Origin: Streptomyces sp. NBC_01707
GTDB taxonomy: Bacteria; Actinomycetota; Actinomycetes; Streptomycetales; Streptomycetaceae
Assembly: GCF_041438805.1 (NCBI RefSeq)
Contig: NZ_CP109190.1
Coordinates: 6,696,001-6,760,000 of the forward strand
Reading direction: 5' to 3'
Length of the DNA: 64,000 bases
Positions within the stretch are counted from its first letter, which is position 1; every line of letters begins with the position of its first letter. Under the pieces are notes generated by a model. That model worked only from the letters and a program-made list of their open reading frames with translations. It had not been told where the DNA came from and searched no databases. This document shows, piece after piece, positions 9,772 through 19,670 of this stretch. Made by a program: the position numbers and the translations under genes.

Positions 9772-10125
9772 ATGACTGAGAGCACCGACCTCGGCCCCGA
9801 GGACCGCAAGATCGTCACCCTGGCGCGCAGCGCCCGCGCCCGCAACGGTGTGCCGGAGGGCGCGGCCGTACGGGACGAGACCGGGCGCACGTATGTCGCG
9901 GGAACCGTGCAGCTGGAATCGCTGAGGCTCAGTGCGCTGCAGACCGCCGTCGCGATGGCCGTGGCCAGCGGCGCGACCTCCCTGGAGGCTGCCGCGATCG
10001 TCTCCGAGGCCGAAGCTCCGTCGGACGCGGACCGTGCGGCGGTACGGGACCTGGGCGGGCCGGCGACCCCGGTGCTGCTGGCCGGGCCGGACGGTGTGCT
10101 CCGGCGCAGCGTGACGGCCGGCTGA
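9772..10125 (+). CDS. Cytidine-deaminase-like protein lacking catalytic zinc motifs
   Basis: 117-residue small protein located between the CorC-like gene and era, a position occupied by a similar protein in other actinobacteria. It resembles the cytidine deaminase fold in length and in segments such as LESLRLSALQTAVAMAVASGA and ATPVLLAGPDGVL. However, the HAE and PCxxC zinc motifs of active deaminases are missing and it contains neither His nor Cys. It is therefore unlikely to be an active cytidine deaminase; a nucleotide-binding or structural role is possible. The ATG at 9772 is the only good start. Confidence 0.7.
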   Translation: MTESTDLGPEDRKIVTLARSARARNGVPEGAAVRDETGRTYVAGTVQLESLRLSALQTAVAMAVASGATSLEAAAIVSEAEAPSDADRAAVRDLGGPATPVLLAGPDGVLRRSVTAG

Positions 10126-10306
10126 CACCGGGCCGGGGCACCGCCGAGCGCACCCGGTCGCGGGTGCCGGAACCGGAAAGAACCGGGCCGTCGTCCCGTG
10201 TCGGGGCCCGTCGGAACCGCACCCGCACGGCCTGGGACGACGCCCGGGAGGCCATGCGACGGCCCGCTGTGCGGCAGGGCCGCCCGGATCGGGGACAATG
10301 GGCGCC

Positions 10307-11272
10307 ATGAGCGCTCGACCTAACCCAGAAGCTGCTGCGCAGCAGGCTGAGAACAACGCCCCCCACCGGGCCGGCTTCGCCTGCTTCGTGGGCCGCCCCA
10401 ACGCGGGCAAGTCCACCCTTACGAACGCTCTGGTCGGCCAGAAGGTGGCGATCACCTCCAACCGGCCCCAGACCACCCGGCACACGGTGCGCGGCATCGT
10501 GCACCGCGAGGATGCGCAGCTGATCCTGGTCGACACCCCCGGCCTCCACAAGCCGCGCACCCTGCTGGGCGAACGGCTCAACGACGTCGTACGCACCACC
10601 TGGGCCGAGGTCGACGTCATCGGCTTCTGCCTGCCCGCCGACCAGAAGCTCGGGCCCGGCGACAAATTCATCGTCAAGGAACTCGCGGGCATCAAGAAGA
10701 CCCCGAAGATCGCGATCATCACCAAGACCGACCTGGTCGACTCCAAGCAGCTCGCCGAACAGCTGATCGCCGTCTCCCGCCTCGGCGAGGAGCTCGGCTT
10801 CGAGTGGGCCGAGATCATCCCGGTCTCCGCCGTGAAGGACAGCCAGGTCGACCTGCTCGCCGATCTGATCGCGCCGCTGCTCCCGGAGAGCCCGCCGCTG
10901 TACCCGGAGGGCGACCTCACCGACGAGCCCGAGATGGTCATGGTCGCGGAGCTGATCCGGGAGGCCGCACTCGAAGGCGTACGCGACGAGCTGCCGCACT
11001 CCATCGCGGTCGTCGTCGAGGAGATGCTGCCGCGCGAGGACCGTCCCGCGGACAGGCCGCTGCTCGACATCCACGCGAACGTCTACATCGAGCGGCCCAG
11101 CCAGAAGGGCATCATCATCGGCCCGAAGGGCAAGCGTCTGAAGGAGGTCGGCATGAAGTCGCGCAAGCACATCGAGGCGCTGCTCGGCACGCCGGTCTTC
11201 CTGGACCTGCATGTGAAGGTCGCCAAGGACTGGCAGCGCGATCCCAAGCAGCTGCGCAAGCTCGGATTCTGA
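10307..11272 (+). CDS. era: GTPase Era
   Basis: 321-residue GTPase with G1 GRPNAGKS (residues 29-36), G3 DTPG, G4 TKTD, and a C-terminal KH domain with the RNA-binding stretch SQKGIIIGPKGKRLKEVG. Era binds the 3' end of 16S rRNA during 30S assembly, matching the neighbouring ybeY. The start may be ATG 10307 (chosen, matches the usual MSAR opening) or ATG 10298, nine bases upstream. A strong hairpin follows 20 nt after the stop. Confidence 0.95.
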   Translation: MSARPNPEAAAQQAENNAPHRAGFACFVGRPNAGKSTLTNALVGQKVAITSNRPQTTRHTVRGIVHREDAQLILVDTPGLHKPRTLLGERLNDVVRTTWAEVDVIGFCLPADQKLGPGDKFIVKELAGIKKTPKIAIITKTDLVDSKQLAEQLIAVSRLGEELGFEWAEIIPVSAVKDSQVDLLADLIAPLLPESPPLYPEGDLTDEPEMVMVAELIREAALEGVRDELPHSIAVVVEEMLPREDRPADRPLLDIHANVYIERPSQKGIIIGPKGKRLKEVGMKSRKHIEALLGTPVFLDLHVKVAKDWQRDPKQLRKLGF

Positions 11273-11291
11273 GGCGGGTCAGCCGCGCACC

Positions 11292-11326
11292 GGTCTCACG
11301 CGCCCTCCTTGAGGACGCGTGAGACC
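11292..11326. terminator. Hairpin between era and the emfourin-like gene
   Basis: GGTCTCACGCG (11292-11302) pairs perfectly with CGCGTGAGACC (11316-11326). No U-run follows, as is common in Streptomyces. It ends era transcription and overlaps the last codons of the convergent inhibitor gene. Confidence 0.75.
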
Positions 11327-11562
11327 AGTGCGCGCTGCGCGTCGGTCAGATGCGGATCCGCGCAGTGGACGGTGCGGTCGCCGACCGTGATCCGGTACCG
11401 GAAGCCGTCCGGTACCCCGGGCGGTGGGGTGCCCCGGCCGTCCGCGAGCGCGGATTCGGCCAGGGCCTCCCAGTCGGCTGCGTCGGCCAGGCCCGAGGTG
11501 TCGACCTCGCGGCGGCGTGCGATGCCGGCGAAACCGCCGGTGCGACTCACCTCGATGCGCAA
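11296..11562 (-). CDS. Emfourin-like protease inhibitor (M4 protease inhibitor family)
   Basis: 88-residue protein opening MRIEVSRTGGFAGI and ending in an ADPHLTDAQRALVSRVL helix. This pattern, its size and its position just downstream of a protealysin-type M4 protease match the emfourin family, described as a slow tight-binding inhibitor of protealysin in Serratia. It should stay in the cytoplasm (no signal peptide). It lies 109 nt downstream of the protease gene on the same strand and its 3' end is inside the era terminator hairpin. Family assignment is from memory of the sequence pattern plus context. Confidence 0.8.
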   Translation of the reverse strand: MRIEVSRTGGFAGIARRREVDTSGLADAADWEALAESALADGRGTPPPGVPDGFRYRITVGDRTVHCADPHLTDAQRALVSRVLKEGA

Positions 11563-11671
11563 GGTCTCACTCCTCTCGGGCTGATGCCCACGCTCTGCCC
11601 CGAACCCCGCTCCTCAATCTCCTCCGTGGCCTCGAAGGCGTGGGGGATGTCCGAGGGGCACGCTCCCGGGG

Positions 11672-12745
11672 TCAGGCGGACGGAACGCCGACCTCCGACC
11701 AGGCCTTCCGCACCGCCTCCAGTTCGTCGCCCTCGCCGTAGCGGTCCTTCGCCGCCTCGACCGTCAGGCGGGCGAAGTCCGAGAAGTCCGCGTCCCCGGC
11801 CAGCTCGTCGCCCGTGAGCACGTCGAACCAGAGCCGGCCCGCCCGCTCCCACGCGTTGCCGCCGAGCGCCGTGGCCAGCAGGTAGAAGGCGCGGTTCGGG
11901 ATGCCGGAGTTCAGATGTACACCGCCGTTGTCCTCGGTGGTGTGGATGTAGTCCTCCATCGACGCGGGCTGCGGGTCCTTGCCGAGCACGTCGTCGTCGT
12001 ACGCCGTTCCCGGCGCCTTCATCGAGCGCAGTGCCTTCCCCTGGACCCGGGGGGCCAGCAGTCCGGCGCCGATCAGCCAGTCGGCCTGGTCCGCGGTCTG
12101 ACCCAGCGAGTACTGCTTGACCAGGGAGCCGAAGACGTCCGACATCGACTCGTTGAGCGCGCCGGACTGGCCGAAATAGCTCAGGTTGGCCGTGTACTGG
12201 GTGAGGCCGTGCGTCAGTTCGTGGCCGATCACATCGATGGCGACGGTGAAGTCGAGGAAGATCTCGCCGTCCCCGTCGCCGAAGACCATCTGCTCGCCGT
12301 CGAAGAACGCGTTGTTGTACTGCTCGTCGTAGTGCACGGAGCCGATCAGCGGCAGCCCGTTGCCGTCGATCGAACGGCGGCCGTATGCCGTGAGCAGCAG
12401 TTCGAAGGTGGCGCCGAGCCCCGCGTACGCGCGGTTGACGCTCGCGTCCCGCGTCGGCTGCTCCCCCTCGGAGCGGACCTTGAAGCCCGGCAGCCGCGTG
12501 CCGTGCCGGCAGTCGTACAGGACGCGCTCGGGCTTGTCGGACTCCGTTCCGGTGGCCACGGTGGGCACGGAGGGGACGAGGGTCGTCATCTGGCGGCGGG
12601 TGCGCCGGGCGGCGTCACCCTCCAGGGTGCGGCGGGCCGGACCGGAGAGACCGGGGTCGTCGGCCTGTGACAGCTTGTCGAGAACATGGGGCGGCACGAT
12701 CGTGCAGAAGACGGGGTGGAACCCGTGCTGAGGTCGAGGCTGCAT
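11672..12745 (-). CDS. Protealysin-like M4 metallopeptidase (no signal peptide)
   Basis: 357 residues. The N terminus has no signal sequence but carries a short propeptide with the motif PPHVLDKL (residues 18-25), a mark of protealysin-like precursors. The catalytic domain has HELTH (175-179) with the zinc Glu in NESMSD (Glu199), and NGGVHLNSGIPNRAFY supplies the catalytic-His region. Thermolysin-type enzymes hydrolyse peptide bonds before hydrophobic residues; protealysin-like members are intracellular or exported without a classical signal. Its partner inhibitor gene follows. A 16-bp perfect palindrome lies 63 nt upstream. Confidence 0.92.
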   Translation of the reverse strand: MQPRPQHGFHPVFCTIVPPHVLDKLSQADDPGLSGPARRTLEGDAARRTRRQMTTLVPSVPTVATGTESDKPERVLYDCRHGTRLPGFKVRSEGEQPTRDASVNRAYAGLGATFELLLTAYGRRSIDGNGLPLIGSVHYDEQYNNAFFDGEQMVFGDGDGEIFLDFTVAIDVIGHELTHGLTQYTANLSYFGQSGALNESMSDVFGSLVKQYSLGQTADQADWLIGAGLLAPRVQGKALRSMKAPGTAYDDDVLGKDPQPASMEDYIHTTEDNGGVHLNSGIPNRAFYLLATALGGNAWERAGRLWFDVLTGDELAGDADFSDFARLTVEAAKDRYGEGDELEAVRKAWSEVGVPSA

Positions 12746-12807
12746 GGGTCCGACTGTGGCACCGCGTCACCGATCTGTCACTGATTGCGATCGGGATTGA
12801 CGAAATG

Positions 12808-12823
12808 GAGTGATTGATCACTC
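12808..12823. promoter_or_regulatory. 16-bp perfect palindrome upstream of the M4 protease
   Basis: GAGTGATTGATCACTC reads identically on both strands. It lies 63 nt upstream of the protease start and about 65 nt upstream of the leuA promoter, in an A/T-richer patch, as expected for an operator. The cognate regulator is unknown. Confidence 0.5.
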
Positions 12824-12888
12824 TTTACCCGTTACCGGCGCCCGGTCCCGCATACTGATACGGACCGACGTCTCAGGCACCCCTCGGT

Positions 12889-12894
12889 TAGTCT
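12889..12894 (+). promoter_or_regulatory. Probable -10 element of the leuA leader
   Basis: TAGTCT fits the streptomycete vegetative -10 hexamer. Transcription would begin about 12900-12902, only a few bases before the leader peptide ATG at 12904. No strong -35 is visible. Confidence 0.4.
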
Positions 12895-12903
12895 CGTTGC
12901 ATC

Positions 12904-12932
12904 ATGCGTTACGGGCTGCTTCTTCTTAGCTG

Positions 12933-12951
<19 letters not shown>
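12904..12951 (+). CDS. leuA leader peptide (15 codons, four consecutive Leu)
   Basis: The short frame encodes MRYGLLLLSCRGEGL and then TAG. Codons 5-8 are CTG CTT CTT CTT; CTT is rare in such GC-rich genomes, so its triple use in a row is a strong sign of selection for stalling when charged leucyl-tRNA is scarce. It sits 88 nt upstream of leuA and its 3' half forms one arm of a strong RNA helix. Leucine attenuators of this type have been described comparatively in actinobacteria. Confidence 0.85.
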
Positions 12952-14826
<1,875 letters not shown>

Positions 14827-14830
14827 CCCG

Positions 14831-14901
14831 GCGCCCGAAAGGGCGCACAGGCGCATGATCGCCGAACCCCGTCCACCCGGCTCCCGGGGGCGGGGTTCGG
14901 C
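14831..14901 (+). terminator. leuA terminator (two hairpins)
   Basis: GCGCCC-gaaa-GGGCGC (14831-14846) is followed by GCCGAACCCCG (14861-14871) pairing with CGGGGTTCGGC (14891-14901). The second has an 11-bp perfect stem. Confidence 0.8.
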
Positions 14902-15007
14902 CATCTCCCGACGGTTGTGACGATCGAGGTGCTGACGCCACATCGTGACTGTGGTTAACATCACGTCGACACGGCAATGTTGCCGGAGCGTTACGGAGGT
15001 GTGCGAC

Positions 15008-15712
15008 GTGCGGTCAGCCCTGGGACAACGCGCCATGAAGCTGCGTATCTGCGGCATCCGCACCATCTGGGACGCCGTTGCCGACGGCGAGTTCTTCTGC
15101 CCCGGCTGCGGCGGCGACCGCAACTACCGCCGTCTCACCGGCCGTCGGCGCTTCACCGTGCTCGGTGTGCCGCTGCTGCGCCGGGGCACCGTGGGCCCCG
15201 TCGTCGAATGCGCCGCCTGCCGCACCCACTTCGACACCGACGCGCTCGACCACCCCACCACCACCCGGTTCTCCGCGATGCTCCGGGACGCCGTACACAC
15301 GGTCGCCCTCGGCGTCCTCGCCGCCGGTGGCACCACCTCGCGCACGGTCCTGGAGACCGCGGTGGCCACCGTGCGCGGCGCCGGGTTCGACGACTGCACG
15401 GAGGAGCAACTCTCCACCGTCGTCGAGGTGCTCGCAGCCGACATCGGCCACGGCTCCGCCTTCGACGCCGCGGCCGAGGCGTGCGGCGCCGCCCTCGCCA
15501 TCGAGCTCCACGAGGCGCTGGAACCCCTCGCCCCGCATCTGGCGCCCGCCGGACGTGAATCGATCCTGCTGCAGGGTGCCAGGATCGCGCTCGCCGACGG
15601 CCCGTACAGCCAGGCCGAGCGCGAGGTGCTGACCACGGTGGGTGCGGCGCTGCAGCTCTGCGCGGACGACACCGCCCGGCTGCTCGCTGCGGCGGCGCGT
15701 ACCCCGTCCTAG
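15008..15712 (+). CDS. Zinc-ribbon / TerB-like tellurite-resistance-domain protein
   Basis: 234 residues. An N-terminal zinc ribbon is indicated by CPGCGG and CAAC (FFCPGCGGDRNY ... VVECAACRTHFDTD). The rest (about 95-234) is a helical TerB-like domain with acidic repeats such as ADGPYSQAEREVLTTVG. TerB domains are associated with metal or membrane stress, but no specific role is known for this architecture. I chose the GTG at 15008 because GGAGG lies 8-9 nt upstream; an ATG at 15035 is the alternative. Monocistronic by appearance, with a hairpin about 110 nt after the stop. Confidence 0.75.
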   Translation: MRSALGQRAMKLRICGIRTIWDAVADGEFFCPGCGGDRNYRRLTGRRRFTVLGVPLLRRGTVGPVVECAACRTHFDTDALDHPTTTRFSAMLRDAVHTVALGVLAAGGTTSRTVLETAVATVRGAGFDDCTEEQLSTVVEVLAADIGHGSAFDAAAEACGAALAIELHEALEPLAPHLAPAGRESILLQGARIALADGPYSQAEREVLTTVGAALQLCADDTARLLAAAARTPS

Positions 15713-15824
15713 CGCCTGCTCCCCGTGCTCCGGAGCTCCCCACCCCGATCGGACGCTCCACGCTCCGGGCGGGTACTCCCACGGGCGTGCGCGGGCTCCC
15801 TCGCCCCCCGCAGCAGCCGCGAAA

Positions 15825-15849
15825 CCGGCCCCCGGCGGCCGGGAGCCGG
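15825..15849 (+). terminator. GC-rich hairpin before recO
   Basis: CCGGCCCCCGG (15825-15835) pairs with CCGGGAGCCGG (15839-15849), 10 of 11 positions, in the 271-base gap between the TerB-like gene and recO. No small gene was seen in that gap. Confidence 0.55.
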
Positions 15850-15983
15850 GACAGGGGCGTCGGAACGGCAGCTCGGGCGGCGCAGCACGCGGTAACGGCC
15901 GGGGCGCGTGGCCGGCCGAAGCCGAACCGTACGGTCTTCAGGGGCGGCCCCGCTCGGGTGCGCGCGTACAGGACAATGGACGC

Positions 15984-16730
15984 ATGAGCTTGTTCCGGGA
16001 CGACGGCGTGGTGCTGCGCACGCAGAAACTGGGCGAGGCCGACCGGATCATCACGATCCTGACCCGCGGCCACGGCCGGGTGCGGGCCGTCGCCCGCGGT
16101 GTGCGGCGTACCAAGTCGAAGTTCGGCGCCCGCCTCGAACCGTTCTCCCATGTGGACGTGCAGTTCTTCGCGCGCGGCAGCGAACTGATCGGCCGCGGTC
16201 TGCCGCTGTGCACCCAGAGCGAGACGATCGCGCCGTACGGGGGCGGCATCGTCACCGACTACGCCCGGTACACCGCGGGCACCGCGATGCTGGAGACCGC
16301 CGAGCGCTTCACCGACCACGAGGGCGAGCCCGCGGTCCAGCAGTACCTGCTGCTCGTCGGCGGGCTGCGCACCCTCGCCCGGGGGGAGCACGCGCCGAAC
16401 CTGATCCTCGACGCCTTCCTGCTGCGTTCCCTTGCCGTCAACGGTTACGCACCCAGCTTCGAGGACTGCGCGAAGTGCGGAATGCCCGGACCCAACCGAT
16501 TCTTCTCCGTCGCGGCGGGCGGTGCCATATGCGGCGACTGCCGGGTGCCCGGCAGCGTCGTACCCTCAGCAGAGGCCGTCGCCCTGCTGAGCGCGCTGCT
16601 CACCGGTGACTGGGAGACGGCCGACGCGTGCGAGGCGCGGCATGTCAGGGAGGGGAGCGGGCTGGTGTCCGCCTATCTGCACTGGCATCTGGAGCGCGGA
16701 CTGCGTTCGCTGCGTTACGTAGAGAAGTGA
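15984..16730 (+). CDS. recO: DNA repair protein RecO
   Basis: 248-residue RecF-pathway mediator that anneals SSB-coated single strands and helps load RecA. The N-terminal OB fold begins [21 protein letters not shown]; a C-terminal zinc finger is formed by CAKC (Cys162, Cys165) and CGDC (Cys183, Cys186). ATG 15984 gives the typical MSLFRDDG opening. The uppS gene follows 40 nt downstream, an arrangement widespread in actinobacteria. Confidence 0.95.
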   Translation: MSLFRDDGVVLRTQKLGEADRIITILTRGHGRVRAVARGVRRTKSKFGARLEPFSHVDVQFFARGSELIGRGLPLCTQSETIAPYGGGIVTDYARYTAGTAMLETAERFTDHEGEPAVQQYLLLVGGLRTLARGEHAPNLILDAFLLRSLAVNGYAPSFEDCAKCGMPGPNRFFSVAAGGAICGDCRVPGSVVPSAEAVALLSALLTGDWETADACEARHVREGSGLVSAYLHWHLERGLRSLRYVEK

Positions 16731-16770
16731 CCGACACCGGCACAGCAGGCACAGGGAGACGAGACAGCTC

Positions 16771-17598
16771 ATGGCAGTACGCGGGATCCTCGGTGGCCGT
16801 AACAGGCGCGTATACAAAACCCCCGAGCCACACCCCTCCGGGGCCACACCCCCGAAGATCCCCGGCGAGCTGGTGCCCAAGCACGTCGCCGTCGTGATGG
16901 ACGGCAACGGCCGCTGGGCCAAGGAACGGGGCCTCCCGCGCACCGAGGGCCACAAGGTCGGCGAGGGCGTCGTCATGGACGTCCTCAAGGGCTGCATCGA
17001 GATGGGCGTCAAGAACCTCTCGTTGTACGCCTTCTCCACCGAGAACTGGAAGCGTTCGCCGGAAGAAGTGAAGTTCCTGATGAACTTCAACCGGGACGTC
17101 ATCCGCCGCCGTCGTGACGAGATGGACGAACTGGGCATCCGCATCCGCTGGGTGGGCCGGATGCCGAAGCTGTGGAAGTCCGTCGTCCAGGAGCTCCAGG
17201 TCGCCCAGGAGCAGACGAAGGACAACGACAAGATGACGCTGTACTTCTGCGTCAACTACGGCGGCCGGGCGGAGATCGCCGACGCCGCGCAGCGCATCGC
17301 CGAGGACGTCGCGGCCGGAAAGCTGGACCCGGCCAAGGTCAACGAGAAGACCTTCGCGAAGTACATCTACTACCCGGACATGCCGGACGTGGACCTGTTC
17401 GTGCGTCCCAGCGGTGAACAGCGCACCTCCAACTACCTGATCTGGCAGAGCGCGTACGCCGAGATGGTCTTCCAGGACGTGCTGTGGCCGGACTTCGACC
17501 GGCGCGACCTGTGGCGGGCCTGCCTGGAGTACGCCCAGCGCGACCGGCGCTTCGGCGGCGCGGTGGAGGGTTCGGAAACGGCGGAGCCGACGGCCTGA
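16771..17598 (+). CDS. uppS: Isoprenyl transferase (undecaprenyl diphosphate synthase)
   Basis: 275-residue cis-prenyltransferase that makes the C55 carrier lipid for cell-wall synthesis. [13 protein letters not shown] carries the catalytic Asp44 and the phosphate-binding residues; FSTENWKRS and [15 protein letters not shown] are the other family signatures. An N-terminal ~35-residue extension (Arg/Pro-rich) precedes the core, as in other streptomycetes. Probably co-transcribed with recO. Confidence 0.95.
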   Translation: MAVRGILGGRNRRVYKTPEPHPSGATPPKIPGELVPKHVAVVMDGNGRWAKERGLPRTEGHKVGEGVVMDVLKGCIEMGVKNLSLYAFSTENWKRSPEEVKFLMNFNRDVIRRRRDEMDELGIRIRWVGRMPKLWKSVVQELQVAQEQTKDNDKMTLYFCVNYGGRAEIADAAQRIAEDVAAGKLDPAKVNEKTFAKYIYYPDMPDVDLFVRPSGEQRTSNYLIWQSAYAEMVFQDVLWPDFDRRDLWRACLEYAQRDRRFGGAVEGSETAEPTA

Positions 17599-17640
17599 CC
17601 CTGCCGGTACGATCACGGCTCTTCATACTCGGGAGGGGCC

Positions 17641-18171
17641 ATGAGCGAGCAACAGGGGACCGTGCACGGTGCGGTCGAGCTGAGATACCGACCGGTGCTG
17701 CAGGACTACTCGGCGACGCTCCGCGCCCGCAACCGGGTCAGCGCGGCGGGCCGACGGCAGCGGATTCTGGGGGTGGCCGCGACGGGGTGCGCCGTCGTGG
17801 CCACCGCACTGTCCCTGGTGAGTGGCACCGACGTCCCGGTGCCGCTGCTGGTGGCGCTGCTGTTCTGCGGCCCGGTGCTGCTCCTGAGCCCGTGGCTGAT
17901 GGCGCGCCAGCTGTTCCGGTTCGTGGGGCGGCAGGGCGAGTTCCGGGTACGGGTCGAGGAGTCCGGCGTCACCGTCGACACCGACAACTCCAGTACGGTC
18001 GTCAGGTGGCAGGCGCAGCCGCGGTACCTGGAGACAGCAGATCTCTTCGTGATGCTCAGCGACGACAGGAACGCCGTCGGCCTGACCGTGGTGGCCAAGC
18101 GCGGCGTCCAGGACCCGTCCGACGTGGACCGCCTGCGTGAGATCTTCGACCGGCACCTGACAAAGGTCTGA
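17641..18171 (+). CDS. YcxB-like membrane protein
   Basis: 176 residues with two membrane helices (about 42-60 and 66-85, the second ending in PWLMARQLFRF) followed by a soluble C-terminal domain (ESGVTVDTDNSSTVVRWQAQPRYLETADLFVML) that fits the YcxB C-terminal fold. Function unknown. GGGAGGGG lies just upstream of the ATG. It ends at a bidirectional terminator shared with the zur operon. Confidence 0.75.
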   Translation: MSEQQGTVHGAVELRYRPVLQDYSATLRARNRVSAAGRRQRILGVAATGCAVVATALSLVSGTDVPVPLLVALLFCGPVLLLSPWLMARQLFRFVGRQGEFRVRVEESGVTVDTDNSSTVVRWQAQPRYLETADLFVMLSDDRNAVGLTVVAKRGVQDPSDVDRLREIFDRHLTKV

Positions 18172-18216
18172 CAGCCTGAGTCCGGCACCGTCCAGACTCT
18201 CCGGCGCTTGCGGAGC

Positions 18217-18244
18217 GGGGGCTCGGAGGCGAGGCCGAGCCCCC
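18217..18244. terminator. Bidirectional terminator, YcxB-like gene / zur
   Basis: GGGGGCTCGG (18217-18226) pairs with CCGAGCCCCC (18235-18244) around an 8-nt loop, between two convergent genes. Confidence 0.8.
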
Positions 18245-18252
18245 GGCGGCGG

Positions 18253-18693
18253 TCACCCCGCCGTCGGGCACTCCGCGCACTCCGCGCACGTACCGAAGAC
18301 CTCCACCGTGTGCGCCACGTTCACGAAACCGTGCTGCGAGGCAATCGTCGCCGCCCACTGCTCCACCGCCGGCCCCTCGACCTCGACGGCCTTGCCGCAG
18401 ACCCGGCACACCAGATGGTGGTGGTGTTCCCCGGTCGAGCACCGCCGGTACACGGACTCGCCGTCGGTGGTGCGCAGGACGTCCACCTCGCCCGCGTCGG
18501 CGAGGGACTGCAGGGTGCGGTAGACCGTGGTCAGCCCGACCGAGTCACCGCGGTGCTTGAGTACGTCGTGCAGCTCCTGGGCGCTGCGGAACTCGTCCAC
18601 CTCGTCGAGCGCGGCGGCCACCGCAGCGCGCTGCCGGGTCGACCGGCCGCGTACCGGGGATGCGTTCGTTCCACTGATCGGCGCCGTCGCCAC
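18253..18693 (-). CDS. zur: Fur-family zinc regulator Zur
   Basis: 146 residues: a winged-helix DNA-binding domain (VYRTLQSLADAGEVDVL, about 50-70) and a metal-binding C-terminal part with GEHHHHLVCRVCG and the structural-zinc cysteines CAECAEC. I chose the GTG at 18693 because a perfect AGGAGG stands 5 nt upstream. It is last in a znuA-znuC-znuB-zur run on one strand, so it should repress the zinc importer, and probably itself, when zinc is plentiful. Confidence 0.93.
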   Translation of the reverse strand: MATAPISGTNASPVRGRSTRQRAAVAAALDEVDEFRSAQELHDVLKHRGDSVGLTTVYRTLQSLADAGEVDVLRTTDGESVYRRCSTGEHHHHLVCRVCGKAVEVEGPAVEQWAATIASQHGFVNVAHTVEVFGTCAECAECPTAG

Positions 18694-18758
18694 AGGTGCC
18701 TCCTCGTGTCGCCCGTACATGTGTCGGGCCATTGTGCCAGTCCGCCCGCGTGCCGGGG

Positions 18759-19670
18759 TCAAACCCGGACGTCGTCCGAGGCCGGTCGGGAAGCCGGTAC
18801 GTCCGGAGCCTTCCCTTCCAGGGTGCACTGCGCCGTAGCCGTTTCGCTGCGTCGGGCGCGCCGTGCGGCCAGCGGTGCGGCGAGCAGGGTCAGGGCGACG
18901 AAGACGCCGATGGCCAGCAGCACGATCGTCGCGCCGGGCGGCACGTCCTGGTAGTACGAGGTCACGGTGCCGGCCAGGGTCACCGCCGTGCCGATGACGA
19001 CGGACAGTACGAACGTCACCTTGAAGGACTTCGAGATCTGCTGCGCGGCCGCGACCGGGACCACCATCAGCGCGCTGACCAGCAGCAGGCCGACGACGCG
19101 CATCGCGACGGTGACGGTCACCGCCGCCGTGACCGCGATCAGCAGATTCAGTGCCCGCACCGGCAGCCCGGTGACCCGGGCGAATTCCTCGTCCTGGCTG
19201 ACCGCGAACAGCTGGCGACGCAGCCCCAGTGTCACCAGCAGCACGAAGGCGGCGAGCAGACAGATCGCGGTGATGTCCTCGGACGAGACCGTGGACAGCG
19301 AGCCGAAGAGGTACGAGGTGAGATTGGCGTTGGACCCGGTGTCGGAGAGGTTGATCAGCAGCACCCCGCCCGCCATGCCTCCGTAGAACAGCATGGCCAG
19401 CGCGATGTCGCCGCGGGTGCGCCCGTACCAGCGGACCAGTTCCATGACGACCGAGCCGACGACGGCGACGGCCGTGGCCATCCAGACGGGGCTGGTGGAG
19501 AGCAGGAAGCCGAGGCCGACACCGGTCATCGCGATATGGCCGATTCCGTCGCCCATCAGGGCCTGGCGGCGCTGGACGAGGTAGATCCCGACGGCGGGGG
19601 CGATGACGCCGACGAGTACGGCGGCGAGCAGGGCCCGCTGCATGAAGGGGGGCTGGAGGAATTCCGTCAT
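18759..19670 (-). CDS. znuB: Zinc ABC transporter permease
   Basis: 303-residue integral membrane protein of the ZnuB/ABC-3 family with about eight helices; the family stretch LMGDGIGHIAMTGVGLGFLL is near the N terminus and GLLLVSALMVVPVAAA near the C-terminal end. It passes zinc across the membrane with ZnuC and ZnuA. It starts at the base where znuC ends, so the two are coupled; zur follows 65 nt on. The last ~30 residues are a polar tail with no clear function. Confidence 0.92.
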   Translation of the reverse strand: MTEFLQPPFMQRALLAAVLVGVIAPAVGIYLVQRRQALMGDGIGHIAMTGVGLGFLLSTSPVWMATAVAVVGSVVMELVRWYGRTRGDIALAMLFYGGMAGGVLLINLSDTGSNANLTSYLFGSLSTVSSEDITAICLLAAFVLLVTLGLRRQLFAVSQDEEFARVTGLPVRALNLLIAVTAAVTVTVAMRVVGLLLVSALMVVPVAAAQQISKSFKVTFVLSVVIGTAVTLAGTVTSYYQDVPPGATIVLLAIGVFVALTLLAAPLAARRARRSETATAQCTLEGKAPDVPASRPASDDVRV

